NCBI RefSeq assembly: GCF_009602535.1
Contig: NZ_WIQI01000005.1
Coordinates: 1 to 64,000, forward strand
Origin: Ornithinicoccus halotolerans
Lineage (GTDB): Bacteria > Actinomycetota > Actinomycetes > Actinomycetales > Dermatophilaceae
Length of the DNA stretch: 64,000 nt
Direction: 5' to 3'
In this document: piece after piece, positions 7,337 to 15,586 of the stretch
How positions within the stretch are numbered: position 1 is the stretch's first letter
How the letters are laid out: each line of letters opens with the position of its first letter
Translations under genes and position numbers: made by a program
The notes under the pieces: generated by a model
The model's database searches: none
Told to the model about the DNA's origin: nothing
What the model saw: the letters and a program-made list of their open reading frames with translations, nothing else

Positions 7337-9097
7337 ATGCGCTACGTGGGAGTCGACCTCGCCTGGGGCGACCGCAACCGGACCGGGCTGGCGGTGCTGG
7401 ACGAGGCGGGCCGGCTGCGCCACGTCGCCACCTCCACGACCGACGAGGCGATCGTCGATGCGCTGACCCCGCACCTGGACGGCCCGTGCCTGGTCGCGAT
7501 CGACGCGCCGCTGGTGGTGGCCAACGCCACCGGCTCCCGGCCCTGCGAGGCCGAGCTCAACCGGGACTTCGGCCGGTTCGACGCCGGAGCGCACCCCTCC
7601 AACACCGCACGTCCCTGGCTGGCCGGCGTGCCCCGCGGGGCACGGCTGGCCGGGCTGCTGGACCTCGACATCGACCCGAGGTCGAGCGCGGCCCGGCGGG
7701 CGATCGAGGTGTACCCGCACCCGGCGACCGTCGCGCTGTTCCGGCTGGGCCGGACGCTGAAGTACAAGCAGCGCACCGCGCGCTCGTTCGAGCAGCTGCG
7801 GGCGGCGCTGCTCACCCTCATGGGGCACCTGGAAGGGCTGGCCGGGTCGGTCCCGTCGCTGCACCTGGTGCAGAGCCCGGCGTGGCACGCGCTGCGCGCA
7901 GCGGCCGAGACCGCCGAGGGCAAGAGCCAGCTGCGCCAGGTCGAGGACCAGGTCGACGCGGTGCTGTGCGCCTACCTCGCCCGGTTCGCCCAGGAGGCGC
8001 CGGAGCGGACCCGCACCTACGGTGACCTCGGCAGCGGCTACATCGTCACCCCCGCGCTCCCGGAGGACCTCGTGCCCCAGCCCCGGGAGGTCGCGGCCGT
8101 GCCCACCGGCCGCGCGCTGGTGCACCGGGCGGTGCAGTCCTACGCGGCGCTCTACCCGAGCCTGACGGCGGTGACCGACCGGTACGTGGCCCTGGTCACC
8201 GGCCTGCTGGACGACGCAGGCATCAACTACTTGAGCGTGACCGGCCGCACCAAGTCGGTGGCCTCGTTCGCGGGCAAGGCCGGTCAGCACGTCGACGGCG
8301 CGCCCCGGTTCACCGACCCGTTGACGCAGATCACCGACCAGGTCGGGCTGCGGGTGATCACCTACATCCAGAGCGACGTCGACGCCGTGGCCGACCTGCT
8401 GGCCGACCAGTTCCGGATGCTCGACGACCGAGACCTGGGGCAGGAGACCGCCCGGGCCGGCCGGTTCGGCTACGCCAGCCGGCACCTGCTGGTCTCCGGA
8501 GCCGGCCGGGCGACCACGGAGGAGGACATGGCCGAGCTGGCCTTGCGACCGGCGTCGGTGCAGGTGCGCACCGTGCTGCAGCACGCGTGGGCCGAGTTCG
8601 AGCACGACATCCGGTACAAGGGCACCGTCCCGGCCGAGCACGCCTCGGACCTGGACCGCCGGTTCACCCTCGCCGCGGGGCTGCTGGAGCTGGCCGACCG
8701 GGAGTTCTCCATGATCCGGGACCGGTTGCAGGAGTCGATGGGCGACCAGCCGGCCGAGCACGACCCGACCGACCCGCGGATCAGCGCCCAGGAGCTGGCC
8801 AGCTTCCTGTCCCGCAACTTCGCCGACGCCGGCTGGTCCCGCACCGACCACTACGCCTGGGTCTCGGGGCTGCTCCTGGAGCTGGGCATCACCTCGCTGG
8901 AGGAGCTGGCCGGGCTGCTGACCTCCGTGGACAGCGCCGCGATCAGCGAGCGGATGGCCTACAAGTACCCGCCCGGCGCGGTGCGCCGCCTCGACGACGC
9001 GCTGCTGGCCATCTTCGGCGAGCGGTACGTGCAGCTGACCGGCAACGCCCACCGGATGGACGCGCTCCGGGCACGGCTGGAGCGGCTACGCGGCTGA
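7337..9097 (+). CDS. DUF429 - RelA/SpoT synthetase-like fusion protein
   Basis: A 586-residue two-domain protein. Residues 1-235 are DUF429, an RNase H-like fold family: MRYVGVDLAWGDRNRTGLAVLD, VAIDAPLVV and the C-terminal EDQVDAVLCAYLARF. Residues about 265-480 are a RelA/SpoT nucleotidyltransferase domain: GRTKSVASFAGKAGQ, DQVGLRVITYI (Asp334, Arg339), GYASRHLLV and VQVRTVLQHAWAEFEHDIRYKG. No HD hydrolase, TGS or ACT domain is present, so it looks like an alarmone-synthetase-type protein. The residue before VQVRT, usually the Mg-binding Glu of the E-x-Q-(I/V)-R-T motif, is Ser407. The C-terminal hundred residues are helical and not assigned. ATG at 7337 with CACAGT six bases upstream. Confidence 0.85.
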   Translation: MRYVGVDLAWGDRNRTGLAVLDEAGRLRHVATSTTDEAIVDALTPHLDGPCLVAIDAPLVVANATGSRPCEAELNRDFGRFDAGAHPSNTARPWLAGVPRGARLAGLLDLDIDPRSSAARRAIEVYPHPATVALFRLGRTLKYKQRTARSFEQLRAALLTLMGHLEGLAGSVPSLHLVQSPAWHALRAAAETAEGKSQLRQVEDQVDAVLCAYLARFAQEAPERTRTYGDLGSGYIVTPALPEDLVPQPREVAAVPTGRALVHRAVQSYAALYPSLTAVTDRYVALVTGLLDDAGINYLSVTGRTKSVASFAGKAGQHVDGAPRFTDPLTQITDQVGLRVITYIQSDVDAVADLLADQFRMLDDRDLGQETARAGRFGYASRHLLVSGAGRATTEEDMAELALRPASVQVRTVLQHAWAEFEHDIRYKGTVPAEHASDLDRRFTLAAGLLELADREFSMIRDRLQESMGDQPAEHDPTDPRISAQELASFLSRNFADAGWSRTDHYAWVSGLLLELGITSLEELAGLLTSVDSAAISERMAYKYPPGAVRRLDDALLAIFGERYVQLTGNAHRMDALRARLERLRG

Positions 9098-9179
9098 GCC
9101 GCGCCCCTACCGGTTGTCGGTGCCCAGGAGCAGACTGGCGTCATCGCCCCGGAGGGACCGGCGGCACGGAGGAGGAACC

Positions 9180-9593
9180 ATGGCGTCACGACTCAACCCC
9201 TACCTGTCCTTCGACGGCAACGCTCGGGAGGCGATGGAGTTCTATCGCGACGTGTTCGGCGGCGAGCTGACGATCTCGACGTTCGGCGAGATGGGCGCCG
9301 AGGGCGCCGACGCGGAGAAGGTCATGCACGCGATGCTCGAGACGGACGCCGGCTACACCCTGATGGCCGGGGACACCCCGCAGGGCATGCAGTACGTCGC
9401 CGGCACCACGGCGATCAGCATCTCCGGCGACGACGTCGAGCAGCTGCGCGGCTACTTCACGAGGCTCTCCGAGGGCGGCCAGGTGACGATGCCGCTGGAG
9501 AAGCAGATGTGGGGCGACGAGTTCGGCATGTGCACCGACCGGTTCGGGCAGGCCTGGATGGTCGACATCGACGGCAACGCCGTCGCCGACTGA
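9180..9593 (+). CDS. PhnB-like VOC protein
   Basis: A 137-residue protein of the PhnB/3-demethylubiquinone-methyltransferase-like VOC group: LNPYLSFDGNAREAMEFYRDVFGGE at its N-terminus (first strand and helix), METDAGYTLMAGDTP in the middle, and EFGMCTDRFGQAWMVDI at the end. Members are common in actinobacteria and have no firmly known function. The start is fixed by a strong GGAGGAGG seven bases upstream. Free-standing between the fusion gene and the convergent SDR gene. Confidence 0.82.
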   Translation: MASRLNPYLSFDGNAREAMEFYRDVFGGELTISTFGEMGAEGADAEKVMHAMLETDAGYTLMAGDTPQGMQYVAGTTAISISGDDVEQLRGYFTRLSEGGQVTMPLEKQMWGDEFGMCTDRFGQAWMVDIDGNAVAD

Positions 9594-9602
9594 GGCGGCT
9601 CC

Positions 9603-10397
9603 TCAGCCGTCGAGCGGTGTCACGTACGCCGAGGTGATGCCGCCGTCGACGAGGAACTGGCTGGCGGTGATGAACGAGGAGTCGTCGCTGGCGAGGAAGG
9701 CGACCGCCGCGGCGAGCTCCGCGGGTTCGGCGAACCGCCCCATCGGGACGTGCACCAGTCGTCGCTGTGCCTTCTCGGGGTCGTTGGCGAAGAGCTCCTC
9801 GAGCAACGGCGTGTTCACCGGACCCGGGCAGAGGGCGTTGACGCGGACGCCCTGGCGCGCGAACTGCACGCCCAGCTCCCGGGACATCGACAGCACGCCA
9901 CCCTTGGAGGCGCTGTAGGAGATCTGTGACGTCGCGGCGCCCATCACGGCGACGAAGGACGCGGTGTTGATGATGGAGCCACGGCCCTGCTCGATCATGT
10001 GCGGCAGCACCGCCTTGCAGCAGTAGTAGACGCTGGTGAGGTTGACCTCCTGCACCCTGCGCCAGGCCTCCACGTCGGTGTCCAGGATGGACTCGTCCTC
10101 GGGTGGTGAGATGCCGGCGTTGTTGAAGGCCACGTCGACCGAGCCGTAGGCGTCCACCGTCGTGCGGTAGAGCGCGACGACGTCGTCCCAGCTGGTCACA
10201 TCGGTCCGCACGAACAGGCCGTCGACCTCGGCAGCGGCCTCCTTGCCGCGCTCGTCGTCGAGGTCGGCGATGACCACGTGGGCCCCCTCGGCGGCGAGCC
10301 GGCGGGCGCTGGCGAGGCCGATGCCACTCGCCCCGCCGGTCAGGACGGCCACCCGTCCCTCGAGGCGGCGGGCGTAGGGCTGGGTGTGCTGGCTCAC
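9603..10397 (-). CDS. short-chain dehydrogenase/reductase, last gene of amine operon
   Basis: A 264-residue classical SDR: cofactor motif TGGASGIG, then DLDD after the second strand (favouring NAD), NNAG, and the catalytic YSASK with a preceding Ser. C-terminal segment FLASDDSSFITASQFLVDGG is the usual ending. GTG start at 10397 with AAAGGA upstream. It is the fifth gene of a minus-strand operon with a permease, a glutamine-synthetase-like ligase, an amidotransferase-type hydrolase and an aldehyde dehydrogenase. Within that set its likely job is oxidising an alcohol to the aldehyde used by the dehydrogenase next door, which points to an amino-alcohol substrate. Confidence 0.85.
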   Translation of the reverse strand: MSQHTQPYARRLEGRVAVLTGGASGIGLASARRLAAEGAHVVIADLDDERGKEAAAEVDGLFVRTDVTSWDDVVALYRTTVDAYGSVDVAFNNAGISPPEDESILDTDVEAWRRVQEVNLTSVYYCCKAVLPHMIEQGRGSIINTASFVAVMGAATSQISYSASKGGVLSMSRELGVQFARQGVRVNALCPGPVNTPLLEELFANDPEKAQRRLVHVPMGRFAEPAELAAAVAFLASDDSSFITASQFLVDGGITSAYVTPLDG

Positions 10398-10464
10398 GGA
10401 TAATCCTTTCCGGCGCGGCGGCCCGGGTGGGCGGCCGGCCGTGGCAGTGGCGACGAGGGACAGG

Positions 10465-11826
10465 TCAGTCGGTGGCGACGAAGACGGTCTTGGTCTCGGA
10501 GAAGGCCTCGAGCGCGTCGGGCCCGAGCTCCCGTCCCAGACCGGACTGCTTGAAGCCACCGAACGGGGTGTTGTGCCGCACTGAGGCATGGGAGTTCACC
10601 GACAGGTTGCCGGCCTCCACCCGCCGGGCGACGCGCAGCGCGCGGCCGATGTCCCGGGTCCAGATGGAGCCGGACAGGCCGTACTCGGTGTCGTTGGCGA
10701 CCCTCACCGCCTCGTCCTCGTCCGCGAACGGCAGCACGCTGATCACCGGGCCGAAGATCTCCTCGGTGAAGGCGGGGTCCTGCGGCGACTCCGCGCGCAG
10801 CACCGTCGGCGGCATCCAGTAGCCGCTGCCCTGCGGGCACGAGCCCTGCAGCAGGACGTCCCGGCCGTCGAGGTAGGAGGCGACCTTGGCGCGGTGGTCG
10901 GCGCAGATGAGCGGGCCCATCGCGCTGTCCTCGTCGGCGGGGTCGCCGACGCGGAAGCCCTCGACCGGGGCGCGGAGCAGCTCCAGCACCTCGTCGAGGA
11001 CGTCCTTATGGACGAGCATCCGGGAGCGGGCGCAGCAGTCCTGTCCGGAGTTGTCGAACGCCCCACCCGGCGCCCCGGCGGCGGCGGCCGCCAGGTCGGC
11101 GTCGGCGAAGACGATGCTGGCGTTCTTGCCGCCCAGCTCCAGGGTGAGCCGCTTGATCTGGTCGGCGCAGCCGCGCATGATCCCGCGGCCCACCTCGGTG
11201 GAGCCGGTGAAGACCACCTTGCGCACCGCCGGGTGGGTGACGAACCGCTGGCCCACGACCGAGCCCTTGCCGGGCAGCACCTGCAGCACCCCCGCAGGCA
11301 GCCCCGCCTCCAGGGCGAGCTCGCCGAGCCGGATGGCCGTCAGCGGCGTCAGCTCGGCCGGCTTGAGGACGACCGTGTTCCCGGCCGCCAGCGCCGGGGC
11401 GAACCCCCAGCCGGCGATCGGCATCGGGAAGTTCCAGGGCACGATGACGCCCACGACGCCGAGCGGCTCCGGGAAGGTCATCGCCACACCGCCGGCCACG
11501 GGGATGGTGCGCCCCCCGTGCCGCTCCGGGGATCCCGCGTAGTAGCGCAGGACGTCGCGCACGTTCGCGGCCTCGCCGCGGGCGTTGCCGATGACGTGGC
11601 CGGCGTTGCGCACCTCCAGTTGGGCGAGCTCCTCCAGGTGCTCATCGACCACGTCGCCGAACCGCTGCAGCAGCCGGGCGCGGTCAGCGGGGGAGACCCG
11701 GCGCCAGCTCTCCAGCGCCCGGGCCGAAGCCTCGATGGCGCGGTCGGTCGCGGCCTCGTCGAGCAGCTCGACCTCCTGCAGCACCTCCTCGGTCGCCGGG
11801 TTGCGGACGCTGGTGGTCGTGGTCAT
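10465..11826 (-). CDS. aldehyde dehydrogenase of gamma-glutamyl pathway
   Basis: A 453-residue NAD(P)-dependent aldehyde dehydrogenase. Visible motifs: VPWNFPMPIAGW for the cofactor site, FTGSTEVGRGI, the general-base LELGGK, the nucleophile region NSGQDCCARSR with two adjacent cysteines, and EEIFGPVISV. It is slightly shorter than the common 480-500 residues. The ATG overlaps the upstream hydrolase stop as ATGA, so the two are translationally coupled. In the pathway inferred here it would oxidise a gamma-glutamyl-aminoaldehyde to the gamma-glutamyl amino acid. Confidence 0.88.
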   Translation of the reverse strand: MTTTTSVRNPATEEVLQEVELLDEAATDRAIEASARALESWRRVSPADRARLLQRFGDVVDEHLEELAQLEVRNAGHVIGNARGEAANVRDVLRYYAGSPERHGGRTIPVAGGVAMTFPEPLGVVGVIVPWNFPMPIAGWGFAPALAAGNTVVLKPAELTPLTAIRLGELALEAGLPAGVLQVLPGKGSVVGQRFVTHPAVRKVVFTGSTEVGRGIMRGCADQIKRLTLELGGKNASIVFADADLAAAAAGAPGGAFDNSGQDCCARSRMLVHKDVLDEVLELLRAPVEGFRVGDPADEDSAMGPLICADHRAKVASYLDGRDVLLQGSCPQGSGYWMPPTVLRAESPQDPAFTEEIFGPVISVLPFADEDEAVRVANDTEYGLSGSIWTRDIGRALRVARRVEAGNLSVNSHASVRHNTPFGGFKQSGLGRELGPDALEAFSETKTVFVATD

Positions 11827-12608
11827 GCGCGGGTCGCCTCCTGGGATCGGGTCGCATGGTGGGCGAGGGCCTCGCGGCCAGGTTCGCTGCCGGCGCGACG
11901 CCGGCACTCCTCGACGAGCGCGGCGAAGAGCCGCAGGTCCTCGTGGTTCTCCTCGGGGTGGAACTGCACGCCGACCACCCAACCGCCGGGCGGCAGCAGC
12001 CCTGAGCCATCGGGCTCGACGGCCTGGACCAGCCCGTCGGCCGAGCGCGCCGTCGCCCAGAGCCCGGCCGCTACCTGGTCGATGGCCTGGTGGTGGTAGC
12101 ACGGGGCGCTGGTCTGCTCACCGAGGATCTCGCGCACCCGCGAGCCCGGCTCGGTGGTGAAGCTGACCTGCCCGTAGGTGGCGGGGGCAGGCCGGTACTG
12201 CTCGTGGCCGACCACGTCGGGGACGTGCTGGTGCAGGGTGCCCCCGAGCAGCACGTTGAGCACCTGCACCCCCCGGCAGATCGCCAGCACGGGGGTGCGG
12301 TGCGCCAGCGCGGCCCGGGTGACCGCGAGCTCGTAGTCGTCGCGGTACGGCTCGGGCTCGGTGTGCGGGCCGCGCTGCTGCCCGTAGCTGTCCGGGTGCA
12401 TGTCGGCGCCCCCGACCAGCACGAGGCCGTCGATCGCGTCCACCACGGTCGGTTCCAGGCCCCGCGGCGGCAGCAGCACGGGGGACCCGCCGACGGCCAC
12501 GACCGCCTCCACGTAGGCGGCCGGGACGACTGCTGCGGGGCGCCGCCAGTCGCCCCAGGCGGCCTCCTTGTAGTAGGTGGTGAGCCCGATGAGGGGACGC
12601 CGGGTCAT
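11823..12608 (-). CDS. gamma-glutamyl amide hydrolase (PuuD-like class I amidotransferase)
   Basis: A 261-residue peptidase C26-type hydrolase. Catalytic Cys111 sits in AICRGVQVLNVLLGGTL; the His-Glu pair is in VQFHPEENHED; LVLVGGADMHPDSYG and HHQAID are further PuuD-family motifs. Such enzymes release glutamate from gamma-glutamyl-GABA or similar amides. It overlaps the ligase gene upstream and the aldehyde dehydrogenase gene downstream by four bases each (ATGA), so all three are coupled. Here it would free glutamate and the end product, for instance glycine if ethanolamine is the substrate or GABA if putrescine. Confidence 0.87.
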   Translation of the reverse strand: MTRRPLIGLTTYYKEAAWGDWRRPAAVVPAAYVEAVVAVGGSPVLLPPRGLEPTVVDAIDGLVLVGGADMHPDSYGQQRGPHTEPEPYRDDYELAVTRAALAHRTPVLAICRGVQVLNVLLGGTLHQHVPDVVGHEQYRPAPATYGQVSFTTEPGSRVREILGEQTSAPCYHHQAIDQVAAGLWATARSADGLVQAVEPDGSGLLPPGGWVVGVQFHPEENHEDLRLFAALVEECRRRAGSEPGREALAHHATRSQEATRA

Positions 12609-13990
12609 AGCCGCTCGAACCCCCGGCGCAGCTCCCAGTCGGTGACGGCCGCGTCGTAGGCCTCGATCTCCACGTCGGCGAAGTTCACGTAGTGGCGCAC
12701 CACCTCCTCGCTGAAGGCGGCCTTGGCCACGTCGGAGGCGGCGAACAGGTCGCGGGCCTCCCGCAGCGTGCGGGGCACGTGCGGGGCCTGCGAGGTGTAG
12801 GCGTTGCCGGTCGTCTCCGGCTCGAGCGGCAGCTCCTGCTCGATGCCGTGCAGGCCGCCGGCCAGCATCGCCGCCAGCGCCAGGTAGGGGTTGGTGTCCC
12901 CGCCGGGGAGCCGGTTCTCCAGCCTCGCCGAGGCCCCCTGCCCGACCAGCCGGACGGCGCAGGTCCGGTTGTCCATGCCCCAGGCGACCGCGGTGGGCGC
13001 GAACGAGCCGACCGCGAACCGCTTGTAGGAGTTGATGTTGGGCGCGTAGAAGAGGGTGAGCTCGCGCATCGTCGCCAGCACCCCGGCGATGAAGTGGTCG
13101 TACAGCGGGGTGCGGGTGCGGCGCTCGGCGTCCCAGAAGACGATGCTGTCATCCGGCCCGCGCAGCGACAGGTGGATGTGGCAGGAGTTGCCCTCGCGCT
13201 CGTTGGGCTTGGCCATGAAGGTGATGGCCTTGCCCTCCAGGGCGGCGATCACCTTGGCGCCGGTCTTGTAGACGCTGTGGTTGTCCGCGGTGGTGATCAC
13301 GTCGTCGTAGAGGAAGCCGATCTCGTGCTGGCCGAAGTTGCACTCGCCCTTCGCTGACTCGACCGTCATGCCCGCGGCGTACATCTCGCGCCGGATCCGG
13401 CCCAGCAGCGGCTCCACGCGGGCGGACCCGACGATGGAGTAGTCGACGTTGTACTGGTTGGCCGGCCGCAGGTCCCGGTAGCCGCGCTCCCACGCCTGCT
13501 CGTAGGTGTCGTCGTAGACCATGAACTCCAGCTCGGTGCCGGCGACGGCCCGCCAGCCGTGGCCGGCGGCCCGCTCGACCTGTCGGCGCAGCATGCTGCG
13601 CGGGCTCATCGGGACCGGCTGGCCGTCCGTGCGCGCCAGGTCGCACTGGACCAGCGCGGTCCGGTCCTGCCATGGGAGGCGCCGGATCGTGTCCAGGTCC
13701 AGCTCGAAGACCATGTCGCCGTAGCCGGACTCCCAGGAGGTCATGTCGTAGCCGTCGACGGTGTTCATGTCGGTGTCCACGGCCAGCAGGTAGTTGCACC
13801 CCTCCACTCCGTGACCGAGCGCGTGGTCGACGAAGTAGGGAGCGTGCAGGTACTTGCCCTGCAGCCGGCCCTGCATGTCCGTGAAGGCGACGATCACCGT
13901 CTCGATATCGCCGCGCCTGATGTCGTCGCGGAGCTGGTCGAGGGTGAGCATCCTGCCCGACCGGGGGTGGGTGCTGGGTGATGCGGTCAT
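12605..13990 (-). CDS. glutamine-synthetase-like gamma-glutamylamine ligase
   Basis: A 461-residue GlnA-superfamily ligase that joins glutamate to an amine using ATP. Motifs include GTELEFMVYDD and KGECNFGQHEIGF with the metal-ligand glutamates, NSCHIHLSL, and NRTCAVRLVG followed by RLENRLPGGDTNPYL. The divergent N-terminus and operon company separate it from assimilatory GlnA; it belongs with PuuA (putrescine), GlnA3 (polyamine) or GlnA4 (ethanolamine) types. The ATG at 13990 gives an N-terminal extension; a second ATG at 13951 is possible. Overlaps the hydrolase start by four bases. Confidence 0.87.
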   Translation of the reverse strand: MTASPSTHPRSGRMLTLDQLRDDIRRGDIETVIVAFTDMQGRLQGKYLHAPYFVDHALGHGVEGCNYLLAVDTDMNTVDGYDMTSWESGYGDMVFELDLDTIRRLPWQDRTALVQCDLARTDGQPVPMSPRSMLRRQVERAAGHGWRAVAGTELEFMVYDDTYEQAWERGYRDLRPANQYNVDYSIVGSARVEPLLGRIRREMYAAGMTVESAKGECNFGQHEIGFLYDDVITTADNHSVYKTGAKVIAALEGKAITFMAKPNEREGNSCHIHLSLRGPDDSIVFWDAERRTRTPLYDHFIAGVLATMRELTLFYAPNINSYKRFAVGSFAPTAVAWGMDNRTCAVRLVGQGASARLENRLPGGDTNPYLALAAMLAGGLHGIEQELPLEPETTGNAYTSQAPHVPRTLREARDLFAASDVAKAAFSEEVVRHYVNFADVEIEAYDAAVTDWELRRGFERL

Positions 13991-14013
13991 GGATGGGACC
14001 TCCGTCGGGGCCG

Positions 14014-15450
14014 TCAGCGCAGTGTCGACTCGGCCTGGGTGATCTGGGCGAACTCCTCCTCGGGGGCGCTCGCGACCAGGTGGTGGCGGCTGTAGAACCA
14101 GAAGTAGGCCACGGCGGCCACGAACACGGCGGCGGTGATCGCCGCGGCCTGGACGTCGACGAAGAAGGTGGCGATGACCGCGATCACGCTCAGCACGAGG
14201 GCGATGCCGGTGGTGACCGTCCCGCCGGGGGTCACGTAGCCGCGGGGCAGGTCGGGCTCCCGCCGCCGCAGCAGGATGTGGGAGAGGTTCAGCAGCACGT
14301 AGGAGACGGTGGCGCCGAAGACCGCGATGTTGATCAGCAGCGCGCCGTTCTCGGTGATGGCGGCGAGCAGGAAGCCGATGCTGCCGGGCACCAGGAGCGC
14401 GACGTAGGGGGTCTTGCGGCCGCCGGTCAGGGACAGCCAACGGGGCAGGTAGCCGGCCCGGGAGAGGGCGAACAGCTGCCGCGAGTAGGCGTAGATGATC
14501 GAGAAGAAGCTGGCGACCAGCCCGGCCAGGCCCGCGTAGTTGACGAACCCGGCCAGGGCCGAGTTCTCCCCGAGGGCGGCCCGCAGCGCCTCGGGCAGCG
14601 GGTTGTCCGACTCGGCCATCAGCGAGGAGCCGGCGGCGCCGGGCACGAGCACCAGCATGAACGCCGCGAACACCAGGAGGATGAGCATCCCGACGATGAT
14701 CCCGCGGGGCATGTCCCGCTTGGGGTCGGCGGTCTCCTCGGCGGCGAGGGGCACCCCCTCGATGGCCAGGAAGAACCAGATCCCGTACACGAGGGCGGCC
14801 ATGGCGCCGGCGATGCCCATGGGCAGGAAGGCGCTGGACAGCGCGGAGCCGTCCGGGTCGATGTCGAACAGGTTGGCGACCCGGAAGTGGGGGAGCAGCC
14901 CGACGACGGTGGCGACCAGCGCGATGACGGCGATCACGGTGATGCCGAACATGATCTTCAGCGCCTCGCCGACGCCCCAGAGGTGGAGGCCGACGAAGAG
15001 GACGTAGGCGGCGAGGAAGATCGGCCAGCCGCTGGTGAGGCCGAACAGGCCGAGGGCTTCGACGTAGCCGCCGATGAAGACGGAGATGGCGGCCGGGGCG
15101 ACGGCGTACTCGATGAGGACCGCCACGCCGGTGGCGAACCCGCCGAGGGGTCCGAGCGCGCGCCGGGCGAAGCCGTAGCCGGCACCCGCGGTGGGCAGCG
15201 TGGAGGACATCTCTGCCAGTCCGAAGACCATGCAGGTGTACATGACGCCCATCAGCACGGTCGCGATCAGCAGGCCGCCCCAGCCGCCCTGCCCGAGGCC
15301 GAAGTTCCAGCCGGCGAAGTCGCCGGAGATCACGTAGGAGACCCCGAGCCCGGCGAGCAGGACCCAGCCCGCCGCGCCGCGCTTGAGCTGCCGGTGGCGG
15401 TGGTAGTCCTCCGTGACCGTCGTGTAGTCGACGCGCGACTTCGTGGCCAT
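14014..15450 (-). CDS. APC-family amino acid/ethanolamine permease
   Basis: A 478-residue, twelve-helix transporter of the amino acid-polyamine-organocation superfamily. The N-terminal LKRGAAGWVLLAGLGVSYVISGDFAGWNFGL and the following GLAEMSSTLPTAGAGYGFARR closely resemble the ethanolamine permease (EAT) branch rather than the PuuP putrescine branch. First gene of the operon, 23 bases before the ligase gene, so it should import the compound that the ligase glutamylates. This is one of the arguments for an amino alcohol as substrate, though transporter subfamily alone does not prove specificity. Confidence 0.87.
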   Translation of the reverse strand: MATKSRVDYTTVTEDYHRHRQLKRGAAGWVLLAGLGVSYVISGDFAGWNFGLGQGGWGGLLIATVLMGVMYTCMVFGLAEMSSTLPTAGAGYGFARRALGPLGGFATGVAVLIEYAVAPAAISVFIGGYVEALGLFGLTSGWPIFLAAYVLFVGLHLWGVGEALKIMFGITVIAVIALVATVVGLLPHFRVANLFDIDPDGSALSSAFLPMGIAGAMAALVYGIWFFLAIEGVPLAAEETADPKRDMPRGIIVGMLILLVFAAFMLVLVPGAAGSSLMAESDNPLPEALRAALGENSALAGFVNYAGLAGLVASFFSIIYAYSRQLFALSRAGYLPRWLSLTGGRKTPYVALLVPGSIGFLLAAITENGALLINIAVFGATVSYVLLNLSHILLRRREPDLPRGYVTPGGTVTTGIALVLSVIAVIATFFVDVQAAAITAAVFVAAVAYFWFYSRHHLVASAPEEEFAQITQAESTLR

Positions 15451-15468
15451 GTGTCGGTCCCGTCTCTC

Positions 15469-15490
15469 AAAGGATCAGTTGTAGACCTTT
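15469..15490. promoter_or_regulatory. candidate FadR-type operator between permease and regulator
   Basis: AAAGG (15469-15473) and CCTTT (15486-15490) form an inverted repeat around an AT-richer core containing TTGTAGAC, the only such island in the 136-base divergent intergenic region. Position 20-40 bases ahead of the permease start fits a repressor site acting on the amine operon. Confidence 0.4.
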
Positions 15491-15574
15491 AGGCCTGCGC
15501 GGCAGTGTCGCGCGGCGGGGGCGGGCCGTCAACCCCCCCTTCCGGGCCGGGTCCGCCGGGGCGGGGGGTGACAG

Positions 15575-15580
15575 TACTGT
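15575..15580 (+). promoter_or_regulatory. -10-like TACTGT of the GntR gene
   Basis: TACTGT ends six bases before the ATG at 15587, with no Shine-Dalgarno between, suggesting a leaderless regulator mRNA. Confidence 0.45.
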
Positions 15581-15586
15581 GGCCGC

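Noticed and set aside
13978-15492. 504-codon plus-strand frame rich in Gly, Asp, His and Gln
   Set aside because: Exactly antisense to the twelve-helix permease; the odd composition is the complement of hydrophobic codons.
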